A stretch of 39,626 nt of DNA from NCBI RefSeq assembly GCF_946477935.1, contig NZ_CAMLAC010000010.1, positions 1 to 39,626 of the forward strand, in the 5' to 3' direction. Under the pieces are notes generated by a model. That model saw only the letters and a program-made list of their open reading frames with translations. It was not told the DNA's origin and made no database searches. A program made the position numbers and the translations under genes. Of this stretch, positions 8,213-16,255 are shown one piece after another (the stretch's first letter is position 1; the number at the start of each line of letters is the position of its first letter). This stretch comes from an uncultured Sphingomonas sp. Its GTDB lineage: Bacteria; Pseudomonadota; Alphaproteobacteria; Sphingomonadales; Sphingomonadaceae.

Positions 8213-8230
8213 TTGAATCTGACTTAGCTT
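8202..8230 (+). promoter_or_regulatory. Predicted promoter of the RHH-traD-traI operon
   Basis: TTGACA (8202-8207), a 17-base spacer and TAGCTT (8225-8230). The -35 hexamer lies inside the SOS-type box. The leader to the first ATG (8284) would be about 47 bases, with AAGGAG before the start. Confidence 0.65.
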
Positions 8231-8283
8231 CGATCTCGCCTTTCGCAGTGTGAACCGGGCTCCTGACCATAAGGAGTCCGTGC

Positions 8284-8616
8284 ATGACACGGCCAATCTG
8301 TCTCCAGGTTTACATCTCCAGCGAGCTCAGCTCGCTGATCCGCAAGGCTGCCAAGGCCAAGGGGATCAGCATGAGCGAGTGGGTTCGCGCCTTGCTCGCC
8401 AATGCCTGCACCGAGGACGAGCTTGCCTCGCGGCTCGACGCTTCCATTGAGCGCATTTCCCGCCGCTCGGTGTTCCTCATGGTCGGGGTTGATGCGCTGC
8501 TGGCAGGGCACCCCGACCACGCGCTGCGCGGTCGGGCTCACCAGGCTTACGTGCGCAAATGCAAGGAACTCGGTCTTTCCACAGCCGCTGGCGAGGGAGG
8601 CTCCGATGAAGCGTAA
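8284..8616 (+). CDS. Ribbon-helix-helix-like conjugation accessory protein
   Basis: This is a 110-residue protein. The N-terminal part, a strand (CLQVYISSELS) followed by helices (SLIRKAAKAKG, MSEWVRALLANAC), has the ribbon-helix-helix layout of plasmid mobilisation and relaxosome proteins. The C-terminal part is helical with RISRRSVFLMVGVDALLAGH. AAGGAG lies nine bases before the ATG. Its end overlaps the traD start, so it is the first gene of the traD-traI operon. I infer a role in binding oriT or the operon promoter; no direct evidence shows it. Confidence 0.75.
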   Translation: MTRPICLQVYISSELSSLIRKAAKAKGISMSEWVRALLANACTEDELASRLDASIERISRRSVFLMVGVDALLAGHPDHALRGRAHQAYVRKCKELGLSTAAGEGGSDEA

Positions 8617-11002
8617 TCTCGTCAACTTCACGCGTGGCAGCCAGCTGCTCGGACACTTCAGCTTCATGTTTGCGGCGGGTCTCAAGGGCCCATTGATTGT
8701 CGCCGCGCTCGTGATCTCATGGACCTCCTGGTGGACCATTTCGGCTGGCCTCACCGACCATGAAGTCTACCTCGTCTGGATGCGGATCTATGCCGCCATC
8801 TACGGCTTCATGGAGTTCGATCCCGCCAAACAGGTCACCCTGGAAACTGCCTTTGGCGCGACCATCCAGTTTCCGATTGCCCAGCTCGAAAGCTATCCGC
8901 CGGTGGTCCATGCGTGGGAGAAGCTGACTGCGCTTCTGAGCAGTGCCTTGTGGCGGTCCGGCTTCCTCTTGGTCCCCGCCTTTGCCGTCTTTTATTGGTT
9001 CGCCGAGCGGTTCGGCGGCCGCTCCAAAGAACGCAAACATGAGCGCGGCGCGATGCTGGTTACGCTCCCCGAGCTCGTCGATGAATTGACCACACACAAC
9101 CGGCGCGAGCGCACCCGTGAGCTCGATACTGCACTGGGCTGGAAATGGCGGCTCAGCCTGCCGCGAGAGATCGCCCGGGTCTTTCCCTATCGGCCATCGC
9201 ATATCGCCACGGTCTCCTATCCCTGGCGGCTCGAACAGAGCCATGCGATGCTCATTGGCACGACCGGTATGGGCAAGACCGTGGCGATCTCCGACATGAT
9301 TGCGGAAGCCAGAGCCAAGGGGCAGCGATGCGTCGTCTTCGATCTGACCGGGGCCTTTATCGAGCACTTCCATGCGGCCCATTGCGACATCATTCTGAAC
9401 CCGCTCGATGCGCGCTGCCCACAATGGAGCCTGTTTGACGAATGCCGTTCTGAAGGTGAGTTCTGGGCCGCCGCAGACGCCCTCGTGCCCCACGACGGCG
9501 GCGGAGAAGCCCAGTTCTGGGTGATCGCTGCCCGGGCCCTGTTCGTCGAATTCTGCCTCAAACTTGTGGCCGAGGGCAGGGCGTCCAACGACGCCCTGGC
9601 GCGTGAGCTGATGACTGCGGACCTGTCACGCGTTCATGCCATGATGCGCGGAACGATCGCCGATCCGCTGACCGCGCCGGAAGCTGCCCGCATGGCGGAA
9701 TCGATCCGGGCCGTGTTCAACGTGAACGCCAAGGCGCTCAAGCTGCTGCCGGCTGCCGGTCCTCGTTTCTCGGTCCGCCAGTGGATCGAGGACGGGGCCG
9801 ATAGCGCCCGAAGCGAAGGCTCGATCCTGTTCATTTCGGCTCGCTATGTCGACATGAGCGTCTGCGCGCAGTTGCTTACGCTCTGGCTCGACACGGCCAT
9901 GAACACGCTGATGACGATGCCCCGCACTCGCGATCTCAAGTGCTGGTTCTTCGTCGATGAGCTCGGCGCATTGCACCGCCTGCCGGCCCTCGAGAAAGGC
10001 TTGCAGACGGCGCGCAATTTCGGCGGTGCGATTGTTCTTGGCCTTCACGCCTATGCCAAGCTCAAGGAGGTCTACGGCGAGAACATGGCGATGACGCTGG
10101 CATCGCTTGCCCGGACCAAACTGATCCTTGGAACCGCCGACCGCGAAACGGCCACCTGGTGCTCCGACTTCATCGGCCATCGCCAGGTCAGGGACATGGA
10201 GGAGGGCTATACCTACGGCTACAACAATGCGCGCGATGCGGTCAGCCTCACCCCGCGCAAGCATATCGAGCCGCTCCTGCTACCCGACCAACTGATGAAC
10301 CTGCCGCGCCTGTCAGGATACATCAAGTTCCCCGACGGCTTTCCCGCCGCACCGGTCAAACTCAAGCCCGTCGACCGACCCAAGCGGGCGGAGACCTTCA
10401 TCGCCAGGGTCAAGGAAAGCCCGAAGGCAAGGGTCACGGTGCCCCATCCGGCGGCGGAGCAGGCCGAGCAGAAGGCAGCGCCAACAGGCAGCGAGCATCC
10501 CTCGTCCAACGATGACGGCGCCGGCAAGCCGGTCGTCCCAAAGCAAGGAGAACTGGCCCTGGATCAGGGACCGAAAGCCGCGACGAAACAGGAGGCTGAC
10601 GCGCCAACCAAGGACCCTGAACGGGCAGTTGAACGTACACCCGGCAAGACGTCGAAGGAGCGGGAACCGGCAGCTCGCTCAGGGCAAGACAAGGCGGGCA
10701 AGGCTAGGAAGGAGCAGTCGAATACCAGAACCGATGTGCGTGCGCGAAAAGTTGGACCTTCCGCCCGCCCACTTCTCCCGACAGGCGAAGCCGCTGCAGT
10801 CCCGGATCAGTCGGCTTCTCCCAAGGGCACGCCCCAGGCCAGCACGCCCGGAACCGAGAGGCTGCAACAGGGCAAGCCGGATAATCCGAAGAGCCAAAGC
10901 TCAAGCGATGCCGCCGCGCGCAAGCTGATGATCGAGGATGGTCTGCGGGAGCACGAGCCCCCGCCGATCACTGGTCCCGATCTTGGCGACATGGAGATGT
11001 GA
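8606..11002 (+). CDS. traD: Type IV coupling protein TraD
   Basis: This is a 798-residue inner-membrane ATPase that brings the relaxosome to the F-type secretion channel. Two N-terminal membrane segments lie at about residues 15-45 and 110-135. The ATPase domain follows, with Walker A GTTGMGKT near residue 218 and Walker B WFFVDELGAL near 450, followed by GLHAYAKLKEVYGEN and ARTKLILGTADRETA as in TraD/VirD4. The last ~200 residues are a charged, Pro/Ser/Lys/Glu-rich tail that is probably disordered, where F TraD contacts its relaxosome. The start at 8606 overlaps the previous gene by 11 bases (translational coupling). The frame is open further upstream only as a shadow. traI follows within 40 bases. 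Confidence 0.93.
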   Translation: MKRNLVNFTRGSQLLGHFSFMFAAGLKGPLIVAALVISWTSWWTISAGLTDHEVYLVWMRIYAAIYGFMEFDPAKQVTLETAFGATIQFPIAQLESYPPVVHAWEKLTALLSSALWRSGFLLVPAFAVFYWFAERFGGRSKERKHERGAMLVTLPELVDELTTHNRRERTRELDTALGWKWRLSLPREIARVFPYRPSHIATVSYPWRLEQSHAMLIGTTGMGKTVAISDMIAEARAKGQRCVVFDLTGAFIEHFHAAHCDIILNPLDARCPQWSLFDECRSEGEFWAAADALVPHDGGGEAQFWVIAARALFVEFCLKLVAEGRASNDALARELMTADLSRVHAMMRGTIADPLTAPEAARMAESIRAVFNVNAKALKLLPAAGPRFSVRQWIEDGADSARSEGSILFISARYVDMSVCAQLLTLWLDTAMNTLMTMPRTRDLKCWFFVDELGALHRLPALEKGLQTARNFGGAIVLGLHAYAKLKEVYGENMAMTLASLARTKLILGTADRETATWCSDFIGHRQVRDMEEGYTYGYNNARDAVSLTPRKHIEPLLLPDQLMNLPRLSGYIKFPDGFPAAPVKLKPVDRPKRAETFIARVKESPKARVTVPHPAAEQAEQKAAPTGSEHPSSNDDGAGKPVVPKQGELALDQGPKAATKQEADAPTKDPERAVERTPGKTSKEREPAARSGQDKAGKARKEQSNTRTDVRARKVGPSARPLLPTGEAAAVPDQSASPKGTPQASTPGTERLQQGKPDNPKSQSSSDAAARKLMIEDGLREHEPPPITGPDLGDMEM

Positions 11003-11039
11003 GCATGTCGCTGACTGCCTCGGGATGGCGGACCGATCG

Positions 11040-13967
11040 ATGCTGTCGGTAGCCAATGTCCGCACCGCCGGCGGCGCGGCCAACTACTTCGCTGCCGACA
11101 ATTACTACATGCGAGCTGATGCCGATCGCTCGGGTGAATGGCTGGGCAAGGGCGCTGCAGCGCTCGGGCTCGAGGGGACCGTCGACGCGCGGCAGTTCGA
11201 GGCGGTCCTTAAAGGACTGCTGCCCGATGGTAGCCGCGTCGGCAGTGACAACCGGGCGCACCGGGCGGGGACCGATCTCACCTTTTCGATGCCGAAGAGC
11301 TGGTCGGTCCTTGCTCTGGTGGGCGGCGACAAACGGATCCTCGATGCCTACGCGTCGGCCGTCCGGGAAACACTGCGCTGGGCCGAAAAGAACCTTGCCG
11401 AGACCCGCATGGAGGTTCGGGGCAGAGAGCGTGTTGTCCAGACCGGCAACCTTGCGATCGCGCTGTTCCAGCACGACACCAATCGCAACCAGGAGCCCAA
11501 CGCCCACTTCCATGCCGTCATTGCCAATGTGACGAGAGGAGCTGATGGTAAATGGCGGGCGCTGCGCAATGACAAGCTCTGGCAGCACAATACTTTGCTC
11601 AATGCCATGACGATGGCGCGGTTTCGGCTGAGCGTCGAGAAGCTCGGCTACGAGGTCGGAGAGATCGGCAAGCACGGCAATTTCGAGGCCGTCGGTGTAC
11701 CCAAAGACGTGCGCGATGCCTTCAGTTCACGGCGTGCGGAAATTCTCGACCGCCTGGCGACGATGGAAGGGAAGGGGCTTGCCGCGCGCAATGCGGCAAA
11801 CCTCATGACCCGGGCTGACAAGGGGCGGATCGAGGATCGCGACGCGCTGCGGCAGCAGTGGCAGGATGCGTCTGCCAGACTGGGCTTTGATCCCGCCATG
11901 GTCATTGCCAGAGCCAATGCCCGCAGCGCGCAGGATCTTGGCAATGTGACTGGTGTTGGGCCCACGATGCGTGCGATTGCCCGCAATGTTCAGGCACTTG
12001 CAAACTCCTTTGCCGAGCGGCTTGGCCTGCGCGAAAGCGACCCGCTGATACCTGCCCGGCTGACCAATCGCAGCGTCGAGCAGGTCGCGGCTATTCATGC
12101 GGTCGCCTCGGCTGTCCGGCATCTGGGCGAGCGAGAGGCGGCCTTCACACGGGCCGATGTATACCGTGCAGCGCTTGGTTTTGCGCTACCTACCTCGCTT
12201 GGGGACATCGAGCACCGCGTGGACCAGTTGCTCCGCCAGGGGCATCTGGAGAAGGGCAAGGGTGCCGACCGGGAACTGCTAACGACTCGCGACGCTATCA
12301 GCCTTGAACAGCGAATTATTGCCGGGGTTGAAGACGGGCGCGGCGTCGCCCCGGCGATAGTCTCTCCCGACCTTGCGGGGGCCCGTCTGCAAGCCCTGTC
12401 CCAGATCAAATACGGCCTGACTTTGAACGCTGGGCAGGAAGGGGCAGGGCGTCTGCTGCTTGGCTCGAACAACCGCATCGTCGCGATCCAGGGCGTTGCG
12501 GGCGCGGGCAAGAGCACGGTCCTCAAGCCTGTCGCCGACATTCTGCGCGAAGAGGGAAGGGCCGTGCTCGGACTCGCGGTGCAGAATACGCTGGTCCAGA
12601 TGCTTGAGCGCGATACGGGTATTCGGTCGATGACGGTCTCGCGGTTCCTCTCCCAGTACCGCGATCTCCTTGAAGGGGCGGATGCGGACCGGCTCGCCGA
12701 GGCTCGGGCTGACATGCGCGGCACAGTCGTGCTGCTCGACGAGGCATCGATGGTCGGCAATGCCGACAAGGAGAAGCTGGTTCGGCTGGCAAACTTGCTG
12801 GAACTAGGCCGCTTTGCGAGCATCGGGGACCGCAAGCAGCTGGGTGCAGTCGATGCTGGAAAGCCGTTCGATGTGATGCAGCAGGCCGGCATTGAGACGG
12901 CCGTCATGAGCACCAATCTCCGCGCACGCAGCGAAGGCCTTCGTGAAGCACAGCAGGCAGCGCAAGAGGGGCGCATCGAGGATGCCATGCGCCATTTGGG
13001 ACCCCAGGTGATCGAGGTGGGGAACGATGCGGCGGTCGAAGCCGCCGCCGCTTGGTTGTCGCTCTCGACAGCCGAGCGCGAGGCAACCGCAATCTATGCC
13101 TCGGGCCGAAACCTGCGCGGCGCCGTAAACGATGCGGTGCAGACCGGCCTTAAAGCGAGCGGCGAGCTTGGTCCTGAAACCATGCGGCTCCAGACCCTGT
13201 CCCGCGTCAATGTAACCCGTGAGGAGCTGCGATATGCGAGCACCTACGCCCCCGGCATGGTGGTCGATGTCGCGCGGCGTCAGCGCAGCCAGGGCCTTGC
13301 AGCAGGCGAATACCGGGTGGTCGGAACCGATGTGGCGCGCGAGCGAGTCACGCTGGAAAACGAGCGTGGCCGCCAGTTCGAGTTTCGTCCTGGTCAAACC
13401 CGGCCGCAAGGTGAGCAGGATCCGCTGCGCCTGTTCGAAGTGCGCGCTCTCGACATCTATACCGGCGACAAGATCCGGTGGACCGAGACAGATCACCAGC
13501 GGGGCCTGCTCAATGCCGACCAGGCCAGGATTGTTGCTGTCGACAAAGAGGCTGTCGTAGTGAAGACATCCTTGGGCGCAGAGCACAGGCTGGAGCAGGG
13601 CGACCCGATGCTCCGCCGTCTTGATCTCGCCTATGCGCTCAATGCCCATATGGCACAGGGGCTTACCTCTGATCGCGGCATTGCGGTCATGGACAGCCGC
13701 GAGCGCAATCTGGCCAACCAGCAGACGTTTCTGGTGACAGTCACGCGGCTGCGCGATGGCATCACCATCTATGTCGATAATGCTGGCAAGCTCGAGGCGG
13801 CGGTCGAGCGGAATGCCGGCATGAAGCGCTCGGCGCTGGAGACGGTCGATCTCCTCCGCGATGCGGCAGCCAAAGGGCAGGCTAAAGATCGTGTGGCTAC
13901 TGCCCCGGAACGCAAACCGCCGGAGCTTGATCGGACGATCACTAAACCGTTCGAGATCGGCATATAG
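11040..13967 (+). CDS. traI: MobF relaxase-helicase TraI
   Basis: This is a 975-residue TrwC/TraI-type enzyme that nicks oriT and unwinds the transferred strand. The N-terminus MLSVANVRTAGGAANYF...NYY holds candidate catalytic tyrosines (Y16, Y22, Y23). The metal-binding histidine motif follows in NRNQEPNAHFHAV. The helicase half has Walker A GVAGAGKST near residue 485, motif II VVLLDEASMVG, motif III IGDRKQLGAV, and motif VI in AHMAQGLTSDRG with VTVTRLRDG. The frame is open from 10938, but the relaxase family begins at the MLSV methionine (11040), so I chose it; an ATG at 11025 is possible. It is much shorter than F TraI (1,756 residues), as is usual for TrwC-like members. It shares the operon with traD. 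Confidence 0.93.
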   Translation: MLSVANVRTAGGAANYFAADNYYMRADADRSGEWLGKGAAALGLEGTVDARQFEAVLKGLLPDGSRVGSDNRAHRAGTDLTFSMPKSWSVLALVGGDKRILDAYASAVRETLRWAEKNLAETRMEVRGRERVVQTGNLAIALFQHDTNRNQEPNAHFHAVIANVTRGADGKWRALRNDKLWQHNTLLNAMTMARFRLSVEKLGYEVGEIGKHGNFEAVGVPKDVRDAFSSRRAEILDRLATMEGKGLAARNAANLMTRADKGRIEDRDALRQQWQDASARLGFDPAMVIARANARSAQDLGNVTGVGPTMRAIARNVQALANSFAERLGLRESDPLIPARLTNRSVEQVAAIHAVASAVRHLGEREAAFTRADVYRAALGFALPTSLGDIEHRVDQLLRQGHLEKGKGADRELLTTRDAISLEQRIIAGVEDGRGVAPAIVSPDLAGARLQALSQIKYGLTLNAGQEGAGRLLLGSNNRIVAIQGVAGAGKSTVLKPVADILREEGRAVLGLAVQNTLVQMLERDTGIRSMTVSRFLSQYRDLLEGADADRLAEARADMRGTVVLLDEASMVGNADKEKLVRLANLLELGRFASIGDRKQLGAVDAGKPFDVMQQAGIETAVMSTNLRARSEGLREAQQAAQEGRIEDAMRHLGPQVIEVGNDAAVEAAAAWLSLSTAEREATAIYASGRNLRGAVNDAVQTGLKASGELGPETMRLQTLSRVNVTREELRYASTYAPGMVVDVARRQRSQGLAAGEYRVVGTDVARERVTLENERGRQFEFRPGQTRPQGEQDPLRLFEVRALDIYTGDKIRWTETDHQRGLLNADQARIVAVDKEAVVVKTSLGAEHRLEQGDPMLRRLDLAYALNAHMAQGLTSDRGIAVMDSRERNLANQQTFLVTVTRLRDGITIYVDNAGKLEAAVERNAGMKRSALETVDLLRDAAAKGQAKDRVATAPERKPPELDRTITKPFEIGI

Positions 13968-14002
13968 TGTTCCGCCTTCCACACCTCTCCGATCGCCATC
14001 GG

Positions 14003-14031
14003 TTGACTGAAAGTTCTTTATTTGTTCTCAT
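14003..14031 (+). promoter_or_regulatory. Possible promoter with embedded SOS-type box
   Basis: TTGACT (14003-14008), a 17-base spacer and TCTCAT (14026-14031). The -10 match is weak. If real, transcription would begin almost at the ATG of 14038, giving a leaderless message. Confidence 0.4.
14013..14027 (+). promoter_or_regulatory. SOS-type box after traI
   Basis: GTTCTTTATTTGTTC fits GTTC-N7-GTTC and the local consensus GTTCTT-N4-TGTTC. It lies in the spacer of the possible promoter for the small gene at 14038. Confidence 0.72.
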
Positions 14032-14037
14032 AGTCGC

Positions 14038-14277
14038 ATGCGCCGAATCTCTGACGACCTTCTTCTGACCCACCTCGAAGTCGCCCTGGCCGTTGCGCCA
14101 GAGCAAACCCTCGTTCGCCTCAATGCCGATGACCCGCGTGTGCAGCGCGGTGCCCGTGTCGATCTTGCCCGCCATCTGGTGGAGCGCATGCGTGGTTTCA
14201 GGATCGAAGGCGATGCCAGTGGCCCATCCAGCGCGCAGACATGTCTGTTTCCAGGCGATCTATCGCCGATCGGATGA
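14038..14277 (+). CDS. Small protein of unknown function behind an SOS-type box
   Basis: This 79-residue protein begins MRRISDDLLLTHLEVALAV and contains PEQTLVRLNADDPRVQR and VDLARHLVERMRGF, a helical, soluble sequence without known motif. There is no ribosome site before the ATG, which sits about seven bases after the weak -10, so translation may be leaderless. The composition favours this strand over the overlapping leftward frames. It ends 24 bases before the convergent DUF6961 stop. The box suggests damage-induced expression; the function is unknown. Confidence 0.55.
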   Translation: MRRISDDLLLTHLEVALAVAPEQTLVRLNADDPRVQRGARVDLARHLVERMRGFRIEGDASGPSSAQTCLFPGDLSPIG

Positions 14278-14301
14278 ACGAGACGGTAGCGTCGAAGACG
14301 G

Positions 14302-14502
14302 CTACTGCAGCCGGGCGCCATCACGGTTGGAGGTCAGTTGGACAATCCGCTCAGCGATGGCCTGCCACGCACGAATTCCTGCATGATCGCCCGCGAGAGC
14401 GAGAGCGCCAATCTGCTCGGCGACGTGCAACGGTGCCTTGTCGCCATGGGTTTGCAGGACATGGTTGGCACAGGCCCAGAGTTCCCAATCGCTGAGTATC
14501 AA
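14302..14502 (-). CDS. DUF6961 family protein
   Basis: This 66-residue protein, MILSDWELWACANHVLQTHGD followed by APLHVAEQIGALALAGD and AWQAIAERIVQL, matches the DUF6961 pattern known from sphingomonads. Its ATG overlaps the stop of the DUF5818 gene (14499-14502), so it is the last gene of the leftward operon headed by the S24 repressor. No catalytic residues are evident. It is probably a small helical cytoplasmic protein of unknown role. Confidence 0.8.
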   Translation of the reverse strand: MILSDWELWACANHVLQTHGDKAPLHVAEQIGALALAGDHAGIRAWQAIAERIVQLTSNRDGARLQ

Positions 14503-14807
14503 GAAAGCTGTCCGGCAAGCCCGGCCAGGGTCGCCAGAAGTCCGTAAATCACGAAACCACCAACGAGCAGGCGTTCGATTGAAAGTTGCATTCGGCGAGG
14601 TTGGGCTGTCCCTGCCGGCCAGACCTGCTTGCAGATCAAGCCGTTGAAGCCCGCACGCTGGCCAGAGACCTCGACCTCGCGGCCGACAAGGCGTCGAGCC
14701 GACCTCGGCGCATCCAGTTCCCAGTGGCCGCCGCCTGCCTGGAGCACGAGGCCAAGCGGCCCTTCGACCAGCTCGCCACGAAGGTGTAAGTCGGGGCTTA
14801 CCGGCAC
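14499..14807 (-). CDS. DUF5818-like membrane-anchored protein
   Basis: This is a 102-residue protein. The N-terminal part is an OB-like beta module (DLHLRGELVEGPLGLVLQ, GGHWELDAPRSARRLVGREVEVSG), followed by a basic stretch and a C-terminal membrane segment (LLVGGFVIYGLLATLAGLAG). This is the DUF5818 arrangement. The frame is open from 14942, but that part overlaps the nuclease gene in another frame. A GTG at 14807 has GGAAAGG upstream and overlaps the original nuclease stop (14798-14800), a coupled start, so I chose it. It is probably anchored in the inner membrane; the role is unknown. Confidence 0.72.
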   Translation of the reverse strand: MPVSPDLHLRGELVEGPLGLVLQAGGGHWELDAPRSARRLVGREVEVSGQRAGFNGLICKQVWPAGTAQPRRMQLSIERLLVGGFVIYGLLATLAGLAGQLS

Positions 14808-15223
14808 GCTGGCCCTTTCCAGTACCGGTCCCATCGCAGCACCGTTCGCGTACGGATCATCGCGCAGGAGAGATCTGCGCCGGAGGGCAGGCGGCACTAG
14901 GCAGCCGTGCGGCTTCCGCCTGCGGAACCTTCTGAGCGGCACGACAGCCGCGGACCTCGAACCACAATGTGACCGGTCGGGATCGTCCCGCGCGCACCGC
15001 CCATCAGCTGGACGAGCGCATCGCGTGCCTCAATCGCTGTGGCATCGGGGCAGGGCTGATTGGTGCGGCAGCTGCCATCCATTTCCTGGGCAGCGATGCC
15101 AGCGATGCGAATGCGGGGCCCTTCCGCACACCAGACCGGGCCATCGCCATCCCAGACTCGGGTTGGTGTGCAGGTGAAGGTCTGACTAGACGCGACGATC
15201 GAGGCGGCAAGCAGGGCAAGCAT
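14798..15223 (-). pseudogene. Secreted thermonuclease-like protein interrupted by an amber codon
   Basis: The frame starts at the ATG at 15223 with a short signal peptide (MLALLAASIVASSQ), then FTCTPTRVWDGDGPVWC and PRIRIAGIAAQEMDG, the opening of small staphylococcal-nuclease-like proteins of this group. It reaches GGSRTAA and meets TAG (14897-14899). Read through, the same frame continues for 32 more codons as CRLPSGADLSCAM...LRWDRYWKGPACR to TAA at 14798. SGADLSCAM and RWDRYW are the family's conserved C-terminus, where the stop position is normally Trp (AWC). So a single TGG-to-TAG change probably truncated an intact gene. The product would be 108 residues instead of about 141. It lies 12 bases after the S24 repressor in the same operon. 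Confidence 0.75.
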
Positions 15224-15235
15224 CAGATGACCACC

Positions 15236-15877
15236 TTAGAGTGCTCGTCCGAACCAGAGAACCCGCCCGACGATGTTGAGCGTCCGCTTTTCGAGGCCGC
15301 GCCAGCTCGGATAGGCCGGGTTGTCGCTCAGAACCGACGCGCGCTTGCCCTGCGGTTCGAGGGCAATCCGCTTGACGCTCAGCATGTCATCCATCCGCAG
15401 GACATAGATCCCGTCTCTCAGGCGCGCCTGGCCATCGGCAAGATCGACCATGACCTCGTCGCCATCGTGGAGGGTGGGCTCCATCGAGTCGCCATGCACG
15501 GCGATGATCGATAGGCTCGATGCCTTGCTGGCGGTCAGCCGGCGCAGCCACTTCTCATCGAAGCCGAATTGCGCGGATTTGGCTTCCATTTCAGCCAGAG
15601 CGCCGTGGCCGGCTGATGCCTCGACATTGAGCAAAGGCACATGGACGAGCTCGACCACCGGGCCTGAGCGGCGGGCAGGGGCTCCAAGAACCTTCTCATC
15701 GACTCCGAAAAATCGCGCCAGTACTGAGCGATCCTGCTCGTCCAGTTGCCTCGGACTGCCGCGCCGAATGTACTGTTGGATGTAAGCGGCATTGCGCCCC
15801 AGCAGGCGCGAAACCGAGGAGTAATTGCAACCTCGTTGCTGGATCAGTTCGTCCAGGGCTCTGCGTGCGTCGTCCAT
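15236..15877 (-). CDS. S24-family self-cleaving transcriptional repressor
   Basis: This is a 213-residue regulator of the CI/LexA type. The N-terminal ~60 residues form a helix-turn-helix DNA-binding domain (CNYSSVSRLLGRNAAYIQQYI). The C-terminal half is a peptidase S24 domain: cleavage site Ala89-Gly90 in EASAGHG, nucleophile Ser131 in VHGDSMEPTLHDGDEV, and general-base Lys169 in LSVKRI. All parts needed for RecA-stimulated autocleavage are present. Two palindromes lie 25-63 bases upstream of its ATG, so it probably represses itself and the divergent gene at 15984. It heads a leftward operon with the nuclease, DUF5818 and DUF6961. It may be the switch controlling this element after DNA damage. 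Confidence 0.9.
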   Translation of the reverse strand: MDDARRALDELIQQRGCNYSSVSRLLGRNAAYIQQYIRRGSPRQLDEQDRSVLARFFGVDEKVLGAPARRSGPVVELVHVPLLNVEASAGHGALAEMEAKSAQFGFDEKWLRRLTASKASSLSIIAVHGDSMEPTLHDGDEVMVDLADGQARLRDGIYVLRMDDMLSVKRIALEPQGKRASVLSDNPAYPSWRGLEKRTLNIVGRVLWFGRAL

Positions 15878-15901
15878 GACTGCCAGTCCTATCGCGGGCG
15901 C

Positions 15902-15920
15902 CTAGGAAAATCGATCCTAG
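15902..15920. promoter_or_regulatory. Palindromic operator 1
   Basis: CTAGGA-N7-TCCTAG. It lies between the S24 repressor and the divergent gene. Its centre is 21 bases, about two helical turns, from the centre of operator 2, which suits paired repressor dimers on one face of the DNA. Confidence 0.75.
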
Positions 15921-15923
15921 ACT

Positions 15924-15940
15924 CTAGGAAGCCTTCCTAG
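15924..15940. promoter_or_regulatory. Palindromic operator 2
   Basis: CTAGGAAGCCTTCCTAG is a perfect palindrome around a central C, with the same half-sites as operator 1 but a spacer of five instead of seven. I saw no other paired CTAGGA/TCCTAG site in the window, so these are probably the S24 repressor's own sites. Confidence 0.75.
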
Positions 15941-15943
15941 TAA

Positions 15944-15958
15944 GAACATAACAAGAAC
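15944..15958 (-). promoter_or_regulatory. SOS-type box in the S24 repressor control region
   Basis: On the minus strand this reads GTTCTTGTTATGTTC and fits the same consensus as the boxes at 8198 and 14013. It begins four bases from operator 2, placing host LexA and the element's own repressor in reach of one promoter region. Confidence 0.75.
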
Positions 15959-15983
15959 ACAAGGGCAAAGCGAGTCTGGAATC

Positions 15984-16250
15984 ATGGAGCTTCTGGAGCA
16001 GATCGAGGCATATCTGGCGCGAACCCGGACGTCGCCGAGCACCTTCGGCAGGTTGGCTGTCGGAGACCCGAGGCTCGTTGCTGACCTTAGGTCAGGCAGG
16101 CGCCCGCGTCGGCGGACCGAAGAACGCTTGCGCGGTTATCTGAAGGACGTCGGAGCAAGTGGTGAAATCAGCCGAACTGGCCAGAGCGTTCGCAACCCGA
16201 TGGCTTGCCGCCTCTCTCAAGATGAAATTGCTGTCGAGTTGCTCGCATGA
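15984..16250 (+). CDS. Small helix-turn-helix-like protein, possible Cro-type regulator
   Basis: This is an 88-residue protein. Residues 1-50 (MELLEQIEAYLARTRTSPSTFG, then AVGDPRLVADLRSGRRPRRRT, then ERLRGYL) resemble the short alphaproteobacterial helix-turn-helix proteins with 'STFG..AV.D..LV..LR.G'. The C-terminal ~35 residues are unlike them and look less structured. It diverges from the S24 repressor across two operators and an SOS-type box, the layout of a CI/Cro switch. GCGAGTCTGGAATC upstream offers only a weak ribosome site. A regulator role is inferred from fold and position. Confidence 0.6.
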   Translation: MELLEQIEAYLARTRTSPSTFGRLAVGDPRLVADLRSGRRPRRRTEERLRGYLKDVGASGEISRTGQSVRNPMACRLSQDEIAVELLA

Positions 16251-16255
16251 AAAGT

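Larger units (their letters stand above)
7842..8283. other. Regulatory intergenic region before the traD operon
   Basis: No gene seen. It holds the promoter of the leftward 64-residue gene on one side and the SOS-box promoter of the transfer operon on the other. The middle (8040-8190) is AT-richer than its surroundings and has GAATTC-containing inverted segments (about 8090 and 8180). An origin of transfer would plausibly lie here or near traI, but no nic motif can be identified. Confidence 0.5.

Noticed and set aside
14808..14942. N-terminal part of the open frame at 14499-14942 as extra DUF5818 sequence
   Set aside because: It overlaps the nuclease gene's conserved C-terminus in another frame. 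The coupled GTG at 14807 with GGAAAGG gives a family-typical start.
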